Source: Planctomycetota bacterium (GTDB taxonomy: Bacteria > Planctomycetota > Planctomycetia > Pirellulales > Pirellulaceae). From it: a DNA stretch of 64,000 nucleotides. The notes beneath the pieces are model-generated. The model was not told where the DNA came from. It ran no database searches and worked only from the letters and a program-made list of their open reading frames with translations. Location: NCBI GenBank assembly GCA_026692865.1, contig JAPLNI010000029.1, positions 1 through 64,000 of the forward strand, given 5' to 3'. Positions 25,127 to 35,248 of the stretch are shown here, one piece after another. Position numbers and translations under genes: made by a program. Position 1 is the first letter of the stretch. Each line of letters begins with the position of its first letter.

Positions 25127-26248
25127 CTACTTCAAAAGCGATAGTGTCAAAAGAGTGTAACCAGTCACTAAGTTCGTATCGCCTTCAAGCCATCGCGGAT
25201 CACTGTTCACCCACGAGCCATCTTCCTTTTGAGCATCGGCAAGCGTTGTCAGGATGTCGAGTTTCCATGACTTTGATCCATCAAGTGTCTCGAAAGTGTC
25301 GGTCCCGAGAGCACTCAGTGCTTTCGCCATCGTTTGGTAGTAGTAATACAAACCGGAAGTTCCCATTCCAGGGTTTGAGGTCAGCGAATAGTTCTGAGCG
25401 AGGAAGGTTTTCGCAGCTTGAACGCGAGGGTCGTCCTTGTTAACTCCAGCGTAGATCATGCTTTTGAGACCTGCATAGGTCATCGAAGCGTAGGATCGCA
25501 AGCCACCGTTCTCGGTCTTGCCGGCCATGCTATCTCCCCCTGCTGCCGGTGTGTAATAGAATCCACCGTCATCGACTTTGGCAGCGAATGGGGTTGAGTT
25601 ATCGCCAGAAGCACGATTCTGACAGCGAGACACAAAGACAAGTGCCCGTTTGACTGCTTCGTCGTTCCCGTCGCGTCCAAGGCTATTGAGAGCGTCAAGC
25701 AGAAACGAAGTATTCGAAAGATCGGGTCGCGATTTACTTCCGTACCCTGCTCCACCGAAAGCAGTGTCGTCGGACTTGAGCCCTTCGCCTTCGTCCCATT
25801 GCATCTTTTTGATATAGGTTTCAGCACCCTTTAAGAGTTCGGTATAGCGACCATCTTTATTCGCTTTGACCAAAGCCATGATAGAAAGGCATGTTTCGTA
25901 GTTGCTATGCTTTGAATTCGGGGCGTAGATGCCGCCATCATTTTGGCGATAGCTTTCGAGATATTTCAGTGACTTGGCGACCATCGGGTCTTCTCGTGAG
26001 ACATCCGCTGCAAGGAGTCCAGCGGTTACAAGAGCCGTAACACCTAAGCCGCTTTGCTTGCTGAAAGAACCGTCTTCAGCTTGTCCGCGGACACGAAGAA
26101 AGTCTACCGCTTTATCGATCATCGCCTGTCGATCAACGACTTTCGTTTTAGGCGCGGCCGCCTCTTGGGCAATAGTAGTCGGCATTTGCATCATCGTGCT
26201 CAGAGATGCAAAAACGAAAACCATCCGCAAACAATCAATCATCTTCAT
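25127..26248 (-). CDS. exported prenyltransferase/squalene-oxidase-repeat protein
   Basis: This 373-residue protein has a cleavable signal peptide (about 1-27). The rest shows repeated alpha-toroid units of the terpenoid cyclase/prenyltransferase fold (KAVDFLRVRGQAEDGSFS, YLESYRQNDGGIYAPN, AKTFLAQNYSL, LADAQKEDGSWVNSD). The DXDD motif of squalene-hopene cyclase is not seen, and with an export signal a cyclase role is unlikely. Planctomycetes carry many such exported repeat proteins of unknown function. The start ATG has a clear GGGAG Shine-Dalgarno site. Confidence 0.88.
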   Translation of the reverse strand: MKMIDCLRMVFVFASLSTMMQMPTTIAQEAAAPKTKVVDRQAMIDKAVDFLRVRGQAEDGSFSKQSGLGVTALVTAGLLAADVSREDPMVAKSLKYLESYRQNDGGIYAPNSKHSNYETCLSIMALVKANKDGRYTELLKGAETYIKKMQWDEGEGLKSDDTAFGGAGYGSKSRPDLSNTSFLLDALNSLGRDGNDEAVKRALVFVSRCQNRASGDNSTPFAAKVDDGGFYYTPAAGGDSMAGKTENGGLRSYASMTYAGLKSMIYAGVNKDDPRVQAAKTFLAQNYSLTSNPGMGTSGLYYYYQTMAKALSALGTDTFETLDGSKSWKLDILTTLADAQKEDGSWVNSDPRWLEGDTNLVTGYTLLTLSLLK

Positions 26249-26255
26249 GTCAGTA

Positions 26256-26260
26256 CTCCC
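26256..26260 (-). promoter_or_regulatory. ribosome binding site GGGAG
   Basis: On the minus strand GGGAG lies 7 bases before the ATG at 26248. It is one of the few good Shine-Dalgarno sites in the window and fixes that start. Confidence 0.7.
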
Positions 26261-26371
26261 TAGGCGTATTTTAAATTTGGGGTAGCTTGTAATCTGTATT
26301 TTTCAAGGACATCAGGTAGCCAAGTCTTTCCGCAGACTTGTAAAGCGAGCGGCGGATTTCAGCTTACCAAC

Positions 26372-26430
26372 GTGGCATAGACTTCCAGCCTGTGATTAGA
26401 CTGTTTACACAGGCTGGAAGCCTATGCCAC
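26372..26430. repeat. 23-base inverted repeat hairpin element
   Basis: The arms GTGGCATAGACTTCCAGCCTGTG-type (26372-26394) and its reverse complement (26408-26430) differ at one position and enclose a 13-base loop. A partial relative (AGCCTATGCCAT) lies near 27487. It resembles the dispersed palindromic elements common in planctomycete spacers. Confidence 0.85.
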
Positions 26431-26576
26431 TAGTAGTTTTTATCGTGTCGCTCGCTTAAAAAAGCTTTTCTTTGGACTGCTTGTTCCCGCATATAAATCA
26501 AACGCAGCATGGGCTAATCCTATACTGCAAATTCACGGAGGAAATGGCGATTAAAAATTGTCCACGAAGCGGTCGT

Positions 26577-27392
26577 TTAGAGCTTTCGGATGCGGATATT
26601 TCGCCACTGAACTTTGTAAGGGCCATCGGTTGGCTTGATCGAGTGGACTTGGAGGCCGATGAATCCTGATTCGGCCCCGATTGGGTCGGTGATGTCTTCG
26701 ATCAAATTGCCATTGATCCATGTCTGTAGCCGCTTACCAGATGCACGGATGATGTATTGATTCCATTGGTCGTTCTTGAACTTGTCGTGCGGTTCATGGG
26801 TAGGACTCAACCAGCCGCGTCCGGTTGCTTCACCGTAGATGTATCCGGACACTTCCGTTGCGATCTCGATTTGCGGACCGAAGACGTGACCATTTTCGCG
26901 AGCCGGGTCGCTTGCCGAACGAGTTTGGATACCCGAGTTCAATTGCGGGTCGCATTTCACTTCGACGGCGAACTCGAAGTCACCATAGCTTTCCGCAGTG
27001 CAAAGAAACGAGTTCGGACTTTTGGTGTTTGTGGTGCCTTGGATCGTGTCATCGACGATCCGATAGTTTGCCCAGCCATTCTTTTGAATCCAGCCGGTGA
27101 GGTCCTTACCATTAAACAAAATAGTCCAGTCAGATGCGTTCAAATCGGGCATCACGACCGCTGTGTCGCCGGAGTTGCGTGTCACAACAGGTTTGGATTG
27201 CTCGGAGTTTAACTTGCGAGTCGCAGCGTTTTCTTGAGCAATCGCATTGAAATTCCCAAGGATTCCGATCGAGGCAACTGAATTCCAAAACACGAAGGAC
27301 TGGAACGGCTTCCAAAAGGAGGCAATCTTAGCGGTGATACTCTTGGGAGAGGAATTGAAGAGCATGAGACAACGAACTCCGAGAAAGGACAT
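26577..27392 (-). CDS. exported DUF1080 protein (3-keto-disaccharide hydrolase family)
   Basis: This protein of about 271 residues has an N-terminal signal segment near residues 25-47 and a concanavalin-like DUF1080 domain (about 85-271). The block WTILFNGKDLTGW, the ELNSGIQTR-type strand (PQLNSGIQTRS), and WNQYIIRASGKRLQTWINGN are standard. The family includes hydrolases of 3-keto-glycosides and many sugar-binding proteins. The start is ATG 27392 or the in-frame ATG 27365; the second gives a more normal signal peptide. The gene stands alone. Confidence 0.87.
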   Translation of the reverse strand: MSFLGVRCLMLFNSSPKSITAKIASFWKPFQSFVFWNSVASIGILGNFNAIAQENAATRKLNSEQSKPVVTRNSGDTAVVMPDLNASDWTILFNGKDLTGWIQKNGWANYRIVDDTIQGTTNTKSPNSFLCTAESYGDFEFAVEVKCDPQLNSGIQTRSASDPARENGHVFGPQIEIATEVSGYIYGEATGRGWLSPTHEPHDKFKNDQWNQYIIRASGKRLQTWINGNLIEDITDPIGAESGFIGLQVHSIKPTDGPYKVQWRNIRIRKL

Positions 27393-27566
27393 CAACTGGG
27401 AATAGGCATTCGCCCGATAACGATCTAGTATACACAGTCAATGAGATGCCATGAAAGTTGAACCAGCAAAGCGAGCGGCTGAATGAAGCCTATGCCATAT
27501 TGGTTCGCTGAAGTCCGCAACTCGCTTGATAGGCAATCCTCCAGCGTAATTAGTATGGATTTTTGA

Positions 27567-28607
<1,041 letters not shown>

Positions 28608-28622
28608 TGACATTTGTGTTTG

Positions 28623-28991
28623 TTAAGCTACCGCCGCGGTGATGACTAATTCGATGTGATAGTCAGGCGACGCTAATTGAGTATGAAGACATGCACGGCT
28701 AGGAGCGTGTCCCTCGGGAACCCAAGCATCCCACAGTTCATTGAAGCTTCCGAGATCACCTGGGTTGGGCAAGTAAATCGTCACCTGGAGTAGCCGTGTA
28801 CGATCGCTGCCGACTGACTGCAATCTACGATCGACTTGATCAAAAACCATTTGGAATTGCGACTTGGGATCAACCGAGGGATCGTCGGGGACCTCGACAA
28901 AGTAAATGGTCCCCTGATGGACTACTGCATCCGCCCAGCGGCGGGTGACTCCGTAACGAACAATTGTGCGGTCATTTTTGAAGCTGCTCAA
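28623..28991 (-). CDS. RidA/YjgF-family enamine deaminase-like protein
   Basis: This 122-residue protein of the RidA superfamily typically hydrolyses reactive enamines/imines formed by PLP enzymes. It shows the trimeric fold pattern, with VVHQGTIYFVEVP, the VTIYLPNPGDLGSFNELWDAW helix and HAPSRACLHTQLASPDYHIELVITA at the end. An Arg (SRACL) sits where the active-site Arg of RidA proper is found. The apparent start is TTG at 28991. It is convergent with hemB, 15 bases apart. Confidence 0.85.
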   Translation of the reverse strand: MSSFKNDRTIVRYGVTRRWADAVVHQGTIYFVEVPDDPSVDPKSQFQMVFDQVDRRLQSVGSDRTRLLQVTIYLPNPGDLGSFNELWDAWVPEGHAPSRACLHTQLASPDYHIELVITAAVA

Positions 28992-29320
28992 AGTGTCTGC
29001 CGGTGTTGAGATAAGGATTTGGGCCTGGAAATTGGAAACTTGGAACTCAGTTCGGAAAACTGGTGCGTCAACTTCCAGATAACCTTGTTCTAAAAATCCG
29101 GATCGTACAAGCTCTTCACCCGAACAAATGAATTAAAGTTAAGAAAAAAATCGCTATTCTCTGTGGGTAATTTCTTGCGAGAACAAACCGCAAAACCGGT
29201 ATAGAAACTCTACGAATGGATTGCTACACTCGAACCTCCAACGAAGGACAGTCGACCGCCGTCAATACATGTCGGCCTTGACCAGGCTGACTTTGTCGGT
29301 TAGATAATCTGTTACGAAAA
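28992..29320. other. 329-base spacer upstream of tRNA-Cys
   Basis: I see no gene here. The region lies between the minus-strand RidA gene and the plus-strand tRNA, so it should carry both promoters. An A-rich run near 29137-29150 is visible but no certain promoter. Confidence 0.3.
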
Positions 29321-29392
29321 GGCTCCGTCGCCAAGTGGCTAAGGCAGCGGATTGCAAATCCGCCACCGTCGGTTCAAATCCGACCGGAGCCT
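29321..29392 (+). tRNA. tRNA-Cys (anticodon GCA)
   Basis: The cloverleaf is complete. The acceptor stem GGCTCCG pairs with CGGAGCC, the D-loop has TGGC, the anticodon stem GCGGA/TCCGC encloses TTGCAAA (anticodon GCA), and the T-arm is GTCGG TTCAAAT CCGAC. The discriminator base is T, the known identity element of tRNA-Cys. The 3' CCA is not encoded. It is followed by a strong terminator. Confidence 0.95.
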
Positions 29393-29402
29393 CATAATGC
29401 AA

Positions 29403-29445
29403 AACCCCGTGTGAAGCAATGCTACACACGGGGTTCTGTGTTTTT
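29403..29445 (+). terminator. rho-independent terminator after tRNA-Cys
   Basis: The perfect 11-base inverted repeat AACCCCGTGTG (29403-29413) and CACACGGGGTT (29425-29435) encloses an 11-base loop. A T-run at 29441-29445 follows, 5 bases after the stem. It sits 10 bases past the tRNA. Confidence 0.85.
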
Positions 29446-29558
29446 GCGGCCTGTTGTCGGGTTCAAATTCGCAAGAAAAGGTCCGGGGTCACCTGCACGG
29501 GTTGCTAGGACTATTTTTTTGCTTTGCCGATCAACATTCGCGGGGGTGGCTTCCCTGG

Positions 29559-30347
29559 TTAATGTCCGCCTTTGTGTTTGTCTTTGGGGGCTTCGTCGCC
29601 GTGCCCGGAGGTAGCTGCGGGGACGTTTGCGCCTTCCATTGCTTTTGCGAGTTCGGCTTCTGTGGGTGGCTTTGCTGATTGTGATGAAACCATTCGCTTC
29701 ATCATTTCTGCAGGTGCTTCGTAGGTCTCGTCCAAGAGGTAAATTTCGACTCGAGCATTGGCGTTCGGGTCTACTGATTGACCGACAAAGCGAGGCTCGG
29801 ATCCGCCAGCTTGGCTGAGCCGCATTCGCTCCGGTTCAACACCTTGTTTTGACAGAAACTCGAAGACAACGAGCGATCGACGGTAAGAGATCATCAACGA
29901 GTCCAGCAGCGCATTCTCGCCTCGTGAAGTGTCATTCACTGCGTGACCGCGAACTTCGATTCGATGAGGCTTACCAACCAACTCGGGAAGAAGTTCCTTT
30001 AATCGCGATTCCCCTTCTGGTGAAAGGTTTACGGAATTGGGATCGAACTGGATCATCGTACCGATGTTAGACCGCTTACCCTCATCGGTCATCTTGGTTG
30101 CGCCGTAGATAGGCTGCTTTCCGCGAGTACGAGTTCGTTTGCCGCCTGATGAATCGTTCCTGCTCGGTAGGATGGACTGATTTGGATTTCCGGTTATCTG
30201 TTTACCCGATGGATTACGAAAATATTCAGAGACAGCTTCTTTTAGCTCTGGCTTTTGCGAGGTGAGCCACATAACCATAAAGAACGCCATCATCGCCGTA
30301 ACGAAGTCCGCATAAGCAACTTTCCATGCACCACCTCCGCCCGCCAT
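29559..30347 (-). CDS. motB: flagellar motor stator protein MotB
   Basis: This 262-residue MotB has a short N-terminus (MAGGGGAWKVAYADF) and one TM helix carrying the proton-path Asp (Asp14 in AYADFVTAMMAFFMVMWL). A plug/linker and an OmpA-like peptidoglycan-binding domain (about 95-220) follow, with HRIEVRGHAVND and NARVEIYLL. The Ala/Lys/His-rich tail is variable. It follows motA by about 90 bases. With MotA it forms the stator that drives flagellar rotation; no other flagellar gene is visible nearby. Confidence 0.92.
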   Translation of the reverse strand: MAGGGGAWKVAYADFVTAMMAFFMVMWLTSQKPELKEAVSEYFRNPSGKQITGNPNQSILPSRNDSSGGKRTRTRGKQPIYGATKMTDEGKRSNIGTMIQFDPNSVNLSPEGESRLKELLPELVGKPHRIEVRGHAVNDTSRGENALLDSLMISYRRSLVVFEFLSKQGVEPERMRLSQAGGSEPRFVGQSVDPNANARVEIYLLDETYEAPAEMMKRMVSSQSAKPPTEAELAKAMEGANVPAATSGHGDEAPKDKHKGGH

Positions 30348-30440
30348 GATTGTATATCCTTAAAAGTTACTTGCTACGTTATCTTCCGAGCTCGGCAAAG
30401 AACTCATCCTGTCCAACACTCAACTCAATCTGATCGTGAG

Positions 30441-31304
30441 TTAGCCGCCAGTATCGATCGCCTTCATAAGCTTCTCCATCGTCTCTGCCTCTGGGCGAAC
30501 ATCACGACAGAGTCCTCGACGACCAGTCTCGATCGCCATCTTGGGTTGCATGCCGCCAAAGAAACCTTGCATTACCGTTGATAGCGTTCGGAAGTAAGCG
30601 CTTTCGGAATGGCCCAAGACCTCCATCTTTCCTGCGAGTGGCGCGAAAAATCCGTACGAAAGCAAAATCCCTAACATCGTTCCAACCAGAGCAGCACCGA
30701 CGTGGTGACCGATCTCTTCCACCGGGCCATCGATGTGTGCCATCGTGACCACAATCCCAAGAACCGCCGCGACGATTCCGAAGCCAGGTAAACCGTCAGC
30801 CGTTTTCGTGAGTGCGACAACCGGCGCGTGATGCTGATCTTCCATCGCCTTGAGCTCTATCTCCAAAAGCGGCCCGATCTCTTCGCCCTTAACCGATCCG
30901 TCGATAATTGGACCAAACGCACCTTTGATAAATTCGGTTGCATGATGATCTGCAGCTAGCTTTGGATACTTGGAGAATATTGCACTACTATGTGGGTCGG
31001 AGATATGCGATTCCAGTGCGAGCATCCCATCTTTCCGAGCAACCCGAAAAAGCTCGTACAGCGCAGAAAATGATTCTTCATAAGCCGGGCGTTCGTAGGG
31101 AGACCCCTTCATCGTCTGCATGATTCCTTTCATCAAGTCGATTAGCACAGGAACTGGAGCCATGACGATCAAAGCACCAAACGACGCACCACCAATCACG
31201 AGTACTTCGTATGGTTGCCATAACGCCATGATGTGACCGCCGGATAATACGAATCCGGCTAGCACGCACCCTGTTACAACGACAAATCCGATAATCACAA
31301 ACAT
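30441..31304 (-). CDS. motA: flagellar motor stator protein MotA
   Basis: This 287-residue MotA has four TM helices. The start MFVIIGFVVVTGCVLAGFVLSGG and the QPYEVLVIGGASFGALI block match the family. The paired helices near 165-225 include the torque-related PGFGIVAAVLGIVVTM and GTMLGILLSYGFFAPL. The cytoplasmic loop has GMLALESHI. It lies upstream of motB on the same strand and is the first gene of the pair. Confidence 0.93.
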   Translation of the reverse strand: MFVIIGFVVVTGCVLAGFVLSGGHIMALWQPYEVLVIGGASFGALIVMAPVPVLIDLMKGIMQTMKGSPYERPAYEESFSALYELFRVARKDGMLALESHISDPHSSAIFSKYPKLAADHHATEFIKGAFGPIIDGSVKGEEIGPLLEIELKAMEDQHHAPVVALTKTADGLPGFGIVAAVLGIVVTMAHIDGPVEEIGHHVGAALVGTMLGILLSYGFFAPLAGKMEVLGHSESAYFRTLSTVMQGFFGGMQPKMAIETGRRGLCRDVRPEAETMEKLMKAIDTGG

Positions 31305-31347
31305 GAGGCAGTCATCCTACGAAACCAACACGGTTCTCTTAACCATC

Positions 31348-31377
31348 TGTGGCAAGCTTGTGGGGGACCTTGCCACA
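31348..31377. repeat. 9-base inverted repeat hairpin
   Basis: TGTGGCAAG and CTTGCCACA form a perfect stem with a 12-base loop, shortly upstream of motA. It has no T-run and could be a regulatory palindrome or element remnant. Confidence 0.6.
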
Positions 31378-31602
31378 CAAACTCGCCCATGGCATATACC
31401 ACTCGGATTGGACACCTCAAAATCGGACAAACCGATTTTCACCGAAAAGACGTCGTTACGTAGGACCTGATCAGATTAGTAGGATTAATCAGGATTTCTT
31501 GCCATCTCACGTATCGCTACGGCGATCTACAGCCTGAAATCGACAGCAGGTTATCCCCTATGCTGTAGCTAGCGCCTCATGCTTTGGCTGACCTAATGAA
31601 AT

Positions 31603-31677
31603 CTGAGCCGATGGCGCTAGCCACGGGTTTTGATTTTGCCGCAATTTGCCAGATAGCACCCGAGGCGATGGCTCAGG
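31603..31677 (+). repeat. GAGCCG-type dispersed repeat, copy B
   Basis: The left end CTGAGCCGATGGCGCTAGCC and right end GGCTCAGG form terminal inverted repeats. The interior ACGGGTTTTGATTTTGCC is nearly identical to copy C at 37523. It lies in the spacer upstream of the SMC-like ATPase gene. Confidence 0.8.
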
Positions 31678-31958
31678 GAAAATCCCTTGTTCATCACCCC
31701 AGGCTCAGGAGCAGGTTTATAGATGTGGAACAGATCGGCGGATTAGTTTCGAGAAGCGGTCTCCGGAAAATTCTGACAAAAAGTTGTAAAGCTTCTATTT
31801 TTCCTGAAGTTCAGATGTGGAATTCATCTTTACCCAGAATACCGGCGTCTGCTAGTTTACGAGGAGACCGAACTGAGTAGCACGCGGCAGGAATCGCGGT
31901 AGTCGCTGAAGTTCGAGGACATTGTCTGAAAAAATTGTAGGCCACGGAGGAGCCACTG

Positions 31959-34900
31959 ATGCGACTAGTAAGCATAGATATCGACCCGCAAAACCGATCC
32001 AGCAGGATTCATCTTGGGCCATTTGTTGCGGGGCTGAACGCTGTTTGGGGTGCCCGAGGCGCTGGCAAAAGCACAATTACGCGGTTTGTTCGCGGGCTTT
32101 TGTACAACCGCCATCGCGACTCGAGCGGTAATGGCCAGGAAGCCGTCGATGGTTTAGTGGGTTCGCTTCAATGGGCCGACAGTGCGGGAACCTCACGCGT
32201 GGTTTCATCTGCAGATTGCCTAAGCGACCGCGACTACTGCCTCGATGGGCCTTATCATTTCGGTCGACAGAGTTCACTACGAACCGATGCGTCCTATCCG
32301 CACTCGCAAAGCTCCGAGCAACCATGGCATCGTATTGGAAGTGAAATCTACGACGCCGTGTTCTGCGGACGACTCGGAGAGACACTTCCCGAGCGTCTTT
32401 GGCAAGCGGCTCGCGAACTGGGAATTCATATTGCAACCGGGCATCAACATGATGAAACCTATCGTCGATTGAAGGCTGAGCAACACCGATTAGAACAACG
32501 ACTACATCACCTGCGCGTCGATGACCGTGATCGCGCTTGGTGGGCTACCGAGCGTGATCGATTGGTATGCCGCGCAGAAGAAATTCGTTTGCACCCCGAG
32601 CGTCATTTGCTACCGGCTGCCGGTCGCGGGCCCTCTCTTGCCGCAGTTACATCCGGCGTCTACGGTGGTTACTCAAGCGTATCCGGTTCTCCTGCTTATC
32701 GCGATCTAGAATCGCAATTGGTTGCCCTGCGTGCCGAAGCCTCTGAATTAGACGCTCGCTTTGCTGATCTCTCGCGAGCAATTCTCGAACACCGCCGCAG
32801 CCCTGAGTCGACTGGTTACTCTTCGGGTTCTCCTACCATATCGGAAAGCCAACAGTCGAGCGGGCGTTACGTCCGTTCCAACGCTACCGAAAATGACCAC
32901 TATGGTTCATGGGTTGGTTATTCTAAACACCGCGTTGCGCCGAAGCAGTTTTCTAGCAGTCTAGCCGATCTGCACCGTGAACAAGAAGTAGTAGCGGCTC
33001 GCAAATTGGAACTTGTTGCACTGATTGAAGAACTTCAAAGCAAGATGCATCTTGACCGCACAAAGCTTGGTCAGAATGCAACCGCTGCATGGGAATTGGA
33101 AGAGATTCAGCAGCGAGTTCTTTACGCTGAAGAAGTCCTGAAGAGCTGGGATCTCTACGAAACGACTCGTCGTCGACTGGCAGAGGTTCAACAACAATTG
33201 CGGGGCAATGGTCCCTACCACGATGCGACTCAAGGCGCATTCTTACAAACAGTCGAGCGATACGTTCGGGAGCTTTCCGCTGGTTCGCTTCGACATTTAC
33301 CATCTTGGGCAATGGAAGCACTCCGCCGCGATCTTGGCTTCGCAGCCGGTCTTGCAAAGCAAGGTCGCCCTGAAAGCTATCGCGAAGTTTATCGTGATTA
33401 TCGGCCTGATCTGAGTCGCATGGATCATGCGGTCCCGGCATCTCAATCGTCGGAACGTCAGTTGGTAGAGCTTGCAATTCGAATGGCGATTTGCGATTCG
33501 GCCGCTCATCGAATTGGACGTTTGCCATTAATTCTCGATGATGCACTCGATGGTTTCCACGGAGCCACGTTAGACCACTTGATCCGAGTCTTGATTGAGT
33601 TTGCTCGTGAGGGCCAGCAGGTTCTCTTGATGACTAGCGAATCAGAAGTCGCTCAGCGTGTTCGCGGTCACCATGGTTGGGTTGCTCAGCTGAATTCGCC
33701 GATCGTCAACGTAGCTGCTCCAACAGTGTCGACTGACTCCTTTATTCAACCAGCGCGAACTACGTTCGCACCCGCAGCTATCAACGCTCCAATGTATTAC
33801 GATCCAGCATATGTCGATATCAATGCTCAGCTGTCGGCTGCCGCTGAATCATCTGCAGGAATTCTCTTTGAAGGTGCTTGGCAAGAACCTGCACCAACAC
33901 AGTTCATACCGCAAAGTGTCTATCGACCCAGGGAGTATCCAACTGCAAGCGAAGATTCAGCGTGGTCTACGTCGCGCGTCGCTGTCGCTAGCACGAATGC
34001 CAATGCAACATTATTTCTCTCGCCTCGAAGTCCAATCGAAGATGCACCTAACATGATGATGCCATCCGCAAGAGGGCAAGCGTCACTTGCGACCGGACTT
34101 CGGTCGATGGGAATTCGATCCGTGGGTTCATTCCTGAATGTTGATCCAGTTGCGATTGCGAATAGCTTGGCAAGCTTGGGTGTGACCGCAGAAGAGATTG
34201 CCGACCGGCAGGCCGAGCAGAAACTCATGTGCACGATTCCAAACTTGCGTTCTTTCGACGCGAGAATTCTCGTCGGTTGCGGTGTACACGATGCAGCAGA
34301 TCTCGCCGCAATTCCTCGAGGAAGACTGCTCAAGACAGTTGAAAGATTTCTAACAACTCCGCGAGGTCAAAACATACTTCGAAGCGGTAGCAATTTTGAG
34401 GTTTCTCGAATGACTACATGGCTTGCCTCGGCCGGTCGCACAGTGTCTCGTCATCGATTTAACAGTGAATCGACCCAACGACCAAGTAGCCGACGAAAGC
34501 GACTTCGCGCACTCAAACAGTCAGGCGAAAGACACTCGCCACAAATCGAACAACCAACACGAGAGCGAACACAAGAGCGACCATCTGAACGAACTCGAAT
34601 CGTCAGTAGCGTTCCTGCCGCAAAGACAGTCGCGTCGAGCAAGAAATCAACACTTCAGTTCTATTTAGACTTAACCAGCCCGATTGTCGATGCGCCAAGC
34701 ATTGGACCACGCGTTGCCGAGCAGCTAAACGCGATCGGAATTCAAACGGTAAATGACTTTCTTCGCGCCAATGCGACGACCGTTGCAATGCAGCTTGAAG
34801 AGAAGCGGATAACTGCTGCAACGATCGTGGACTGGCAGAATCAAGCCACGCTCGTTTGCCGTATCCCAAACCTTCGCGGGCACGATGCACAGCAGTTAGT

Positions 34901-35090
34901 CGCCGCCGGAATCACAACCGCCGAGCAACTTGCTTCTTCAAACGTCAGCTCCTTGGTCAATAAAGTGGTCACGTTTGCATCCAGCAAATTGGGTCAACGC
35001 GTGTTACGTGGCGCGGCTGCCGCAGACGAAGTAGAGGTCCGTGATTGGATCCGCTGGGCAACAAGCAGCCGAACCCTGCGTGCAGCGTAA
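31959..35090 (+). CDS. YhaN/SMC-like ATPase fused to two DUF4332 domains
   Basis: This 1043-residue protein has an ABC-type ATPase head split by a coiled coil. Walker A GARGAGKST is at 31-39, the signature-like SSERQLVELAIRMA near 497-511, and Walker B LPLILDDALDGF near 521-532. Helical, Gln/Glu/Arg-rich arms occupy about 165-470. The start MRLVSIDID...GLNAVWGARGAGKST resembles YhaN-type AAA domains. Residues about 690-820 and 900-1040 are two related DUF4332 (helix-hairpin-helix-like) units: LMCTIPNLRSFDARILVGCGV aligns with LVCRIPNLRGHDAQQLVAAGI. No YhaO-type nuclease lies nearby. DNA binding or repair is inferred. Confidence 0.85.
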   Translation: MRLVSIDIDPQNRSSRIHLGPFVAGLNAVWGARGAGKSTITRFVRGLLYNRHRDSSGNGQEAVDGLVGSLQWADSAGTSRVVSSADCLSDRDYCLDGPYHFGRQSSLRTDASYPHSQSSEQPWHRIGSEIYDAVFCGRLGETLPERLWQAARELGIHIATGHQHDETYRRLKAEQHRLEQRLHHLRVDDRDRAWWATERDRLVCRAEEIRLHPERHLLPAAGRGPSLAAVTSGVYGGYSSVSGSPAYRDLESQLVALRAEASELDARFADLSRAILEHRRSPESTGYSSGSPTISESQQSSGRYVRSNATENDHYGSWVGYSKHRVAPKQFSSSLADLHREQEVVAARKLELVALIEELQSKMHLDRTKLGQNATAAWELEEIQQRVLYAEEVLKSWDLYETTRRRLAEVQQQLRGNGPYHDATQGAFLQTVERYVRELSAGSLRHLPSWAMEALRRDLGFAAGLAKQGRPESYREVYRDYRPDLSRMDHAVPASQSSERQLVELAIRMAICDSAAHRIGRLPLILDDALDGFHGATLDHLIRVLIEFAREGQQVLLMTSESEVAQRVRGHHGWVAQLNSPIVNVAAPTVSTDSFIQPARTTFAPAAINAPMYYDPAYVDINAQLSAAAESSAGILFEGAWQEPAPTQFIPQSVYRPREYPTASEDSAWSTSRVAVASTNANATLFLSPRSPIEDAPNMMMPSARGQASLATGLRSMGIRSVGSFLNVDPVAIANSLASLGVTAEEIADRQAEQKLMCTIPNLRSFDARILVGCGVHDAADLAAIPRGRLLKTVERFLTTPRGQNILRSGSNFEVSRMTTWLASAGRTVSRHRFNSESTQRPSSRRKRLRALKQSGERHSPQIEQPTRERTQERPSERTRIVSSVPAAKTVASSKKSTLQFYLDLTSPIVDAPSIGPRVAEQLNAIGIQTVNDFLRANATTVAMQLEEKRITAATIVDWQNQATLVCRIPNLRGHDAQQLVAAGITTAEQLASSNVSSLVNKVVTFASSKLGQRVLRGAAAADEVEVRDWIRWATSSRTLRAA

Positions 35091-35248
35091 ATTGAGATTG
35101 ATGTCCGCTCTAAATTTTTTGGTAGCTGAATTCGTAAGAATTCAGATGGAGATTGGGACACCAATAAAAACTGTAGTCTTCAGATGTCTTACGACATCTG
35201 CTACAAATACAAAATCAAGTTTTTAAGTTGGATGAAGCACTAGCTTCC

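Larger units (their letters stand above)
26249..26576. other. 328-base intergenic with hairpin element
   Basis: This spacer between two minus-strand genes holds the large inverted repeat at 26372-26430. It also has a run AAAGCGAGCGGC (26343-26354 region), which recurs at about 27470 next to another partial copy of the hairpin sequence. No gene is seen. Confidence 0.5.
31305..31958. other. 654-base non-coding stretch between motA and the ATPase gene
   Basis: No convincing gene is seen. It holds a hairpin at 31348-31377, repeat copy B at 31603-31677 and, near 31563-31590, a fragment resembling its right half (TAGCTAGCGCCTCATGC). The promoters of motA and of the 31959 gene must also lie here. 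Confidence 0.5.

Noticed and set aside
32953-33546. 197-residue open frame antisense to the ATPase gene
   Set aside because: It mirrors the coiled-coil region of a strongly supported protein; no start signal or family likeness.
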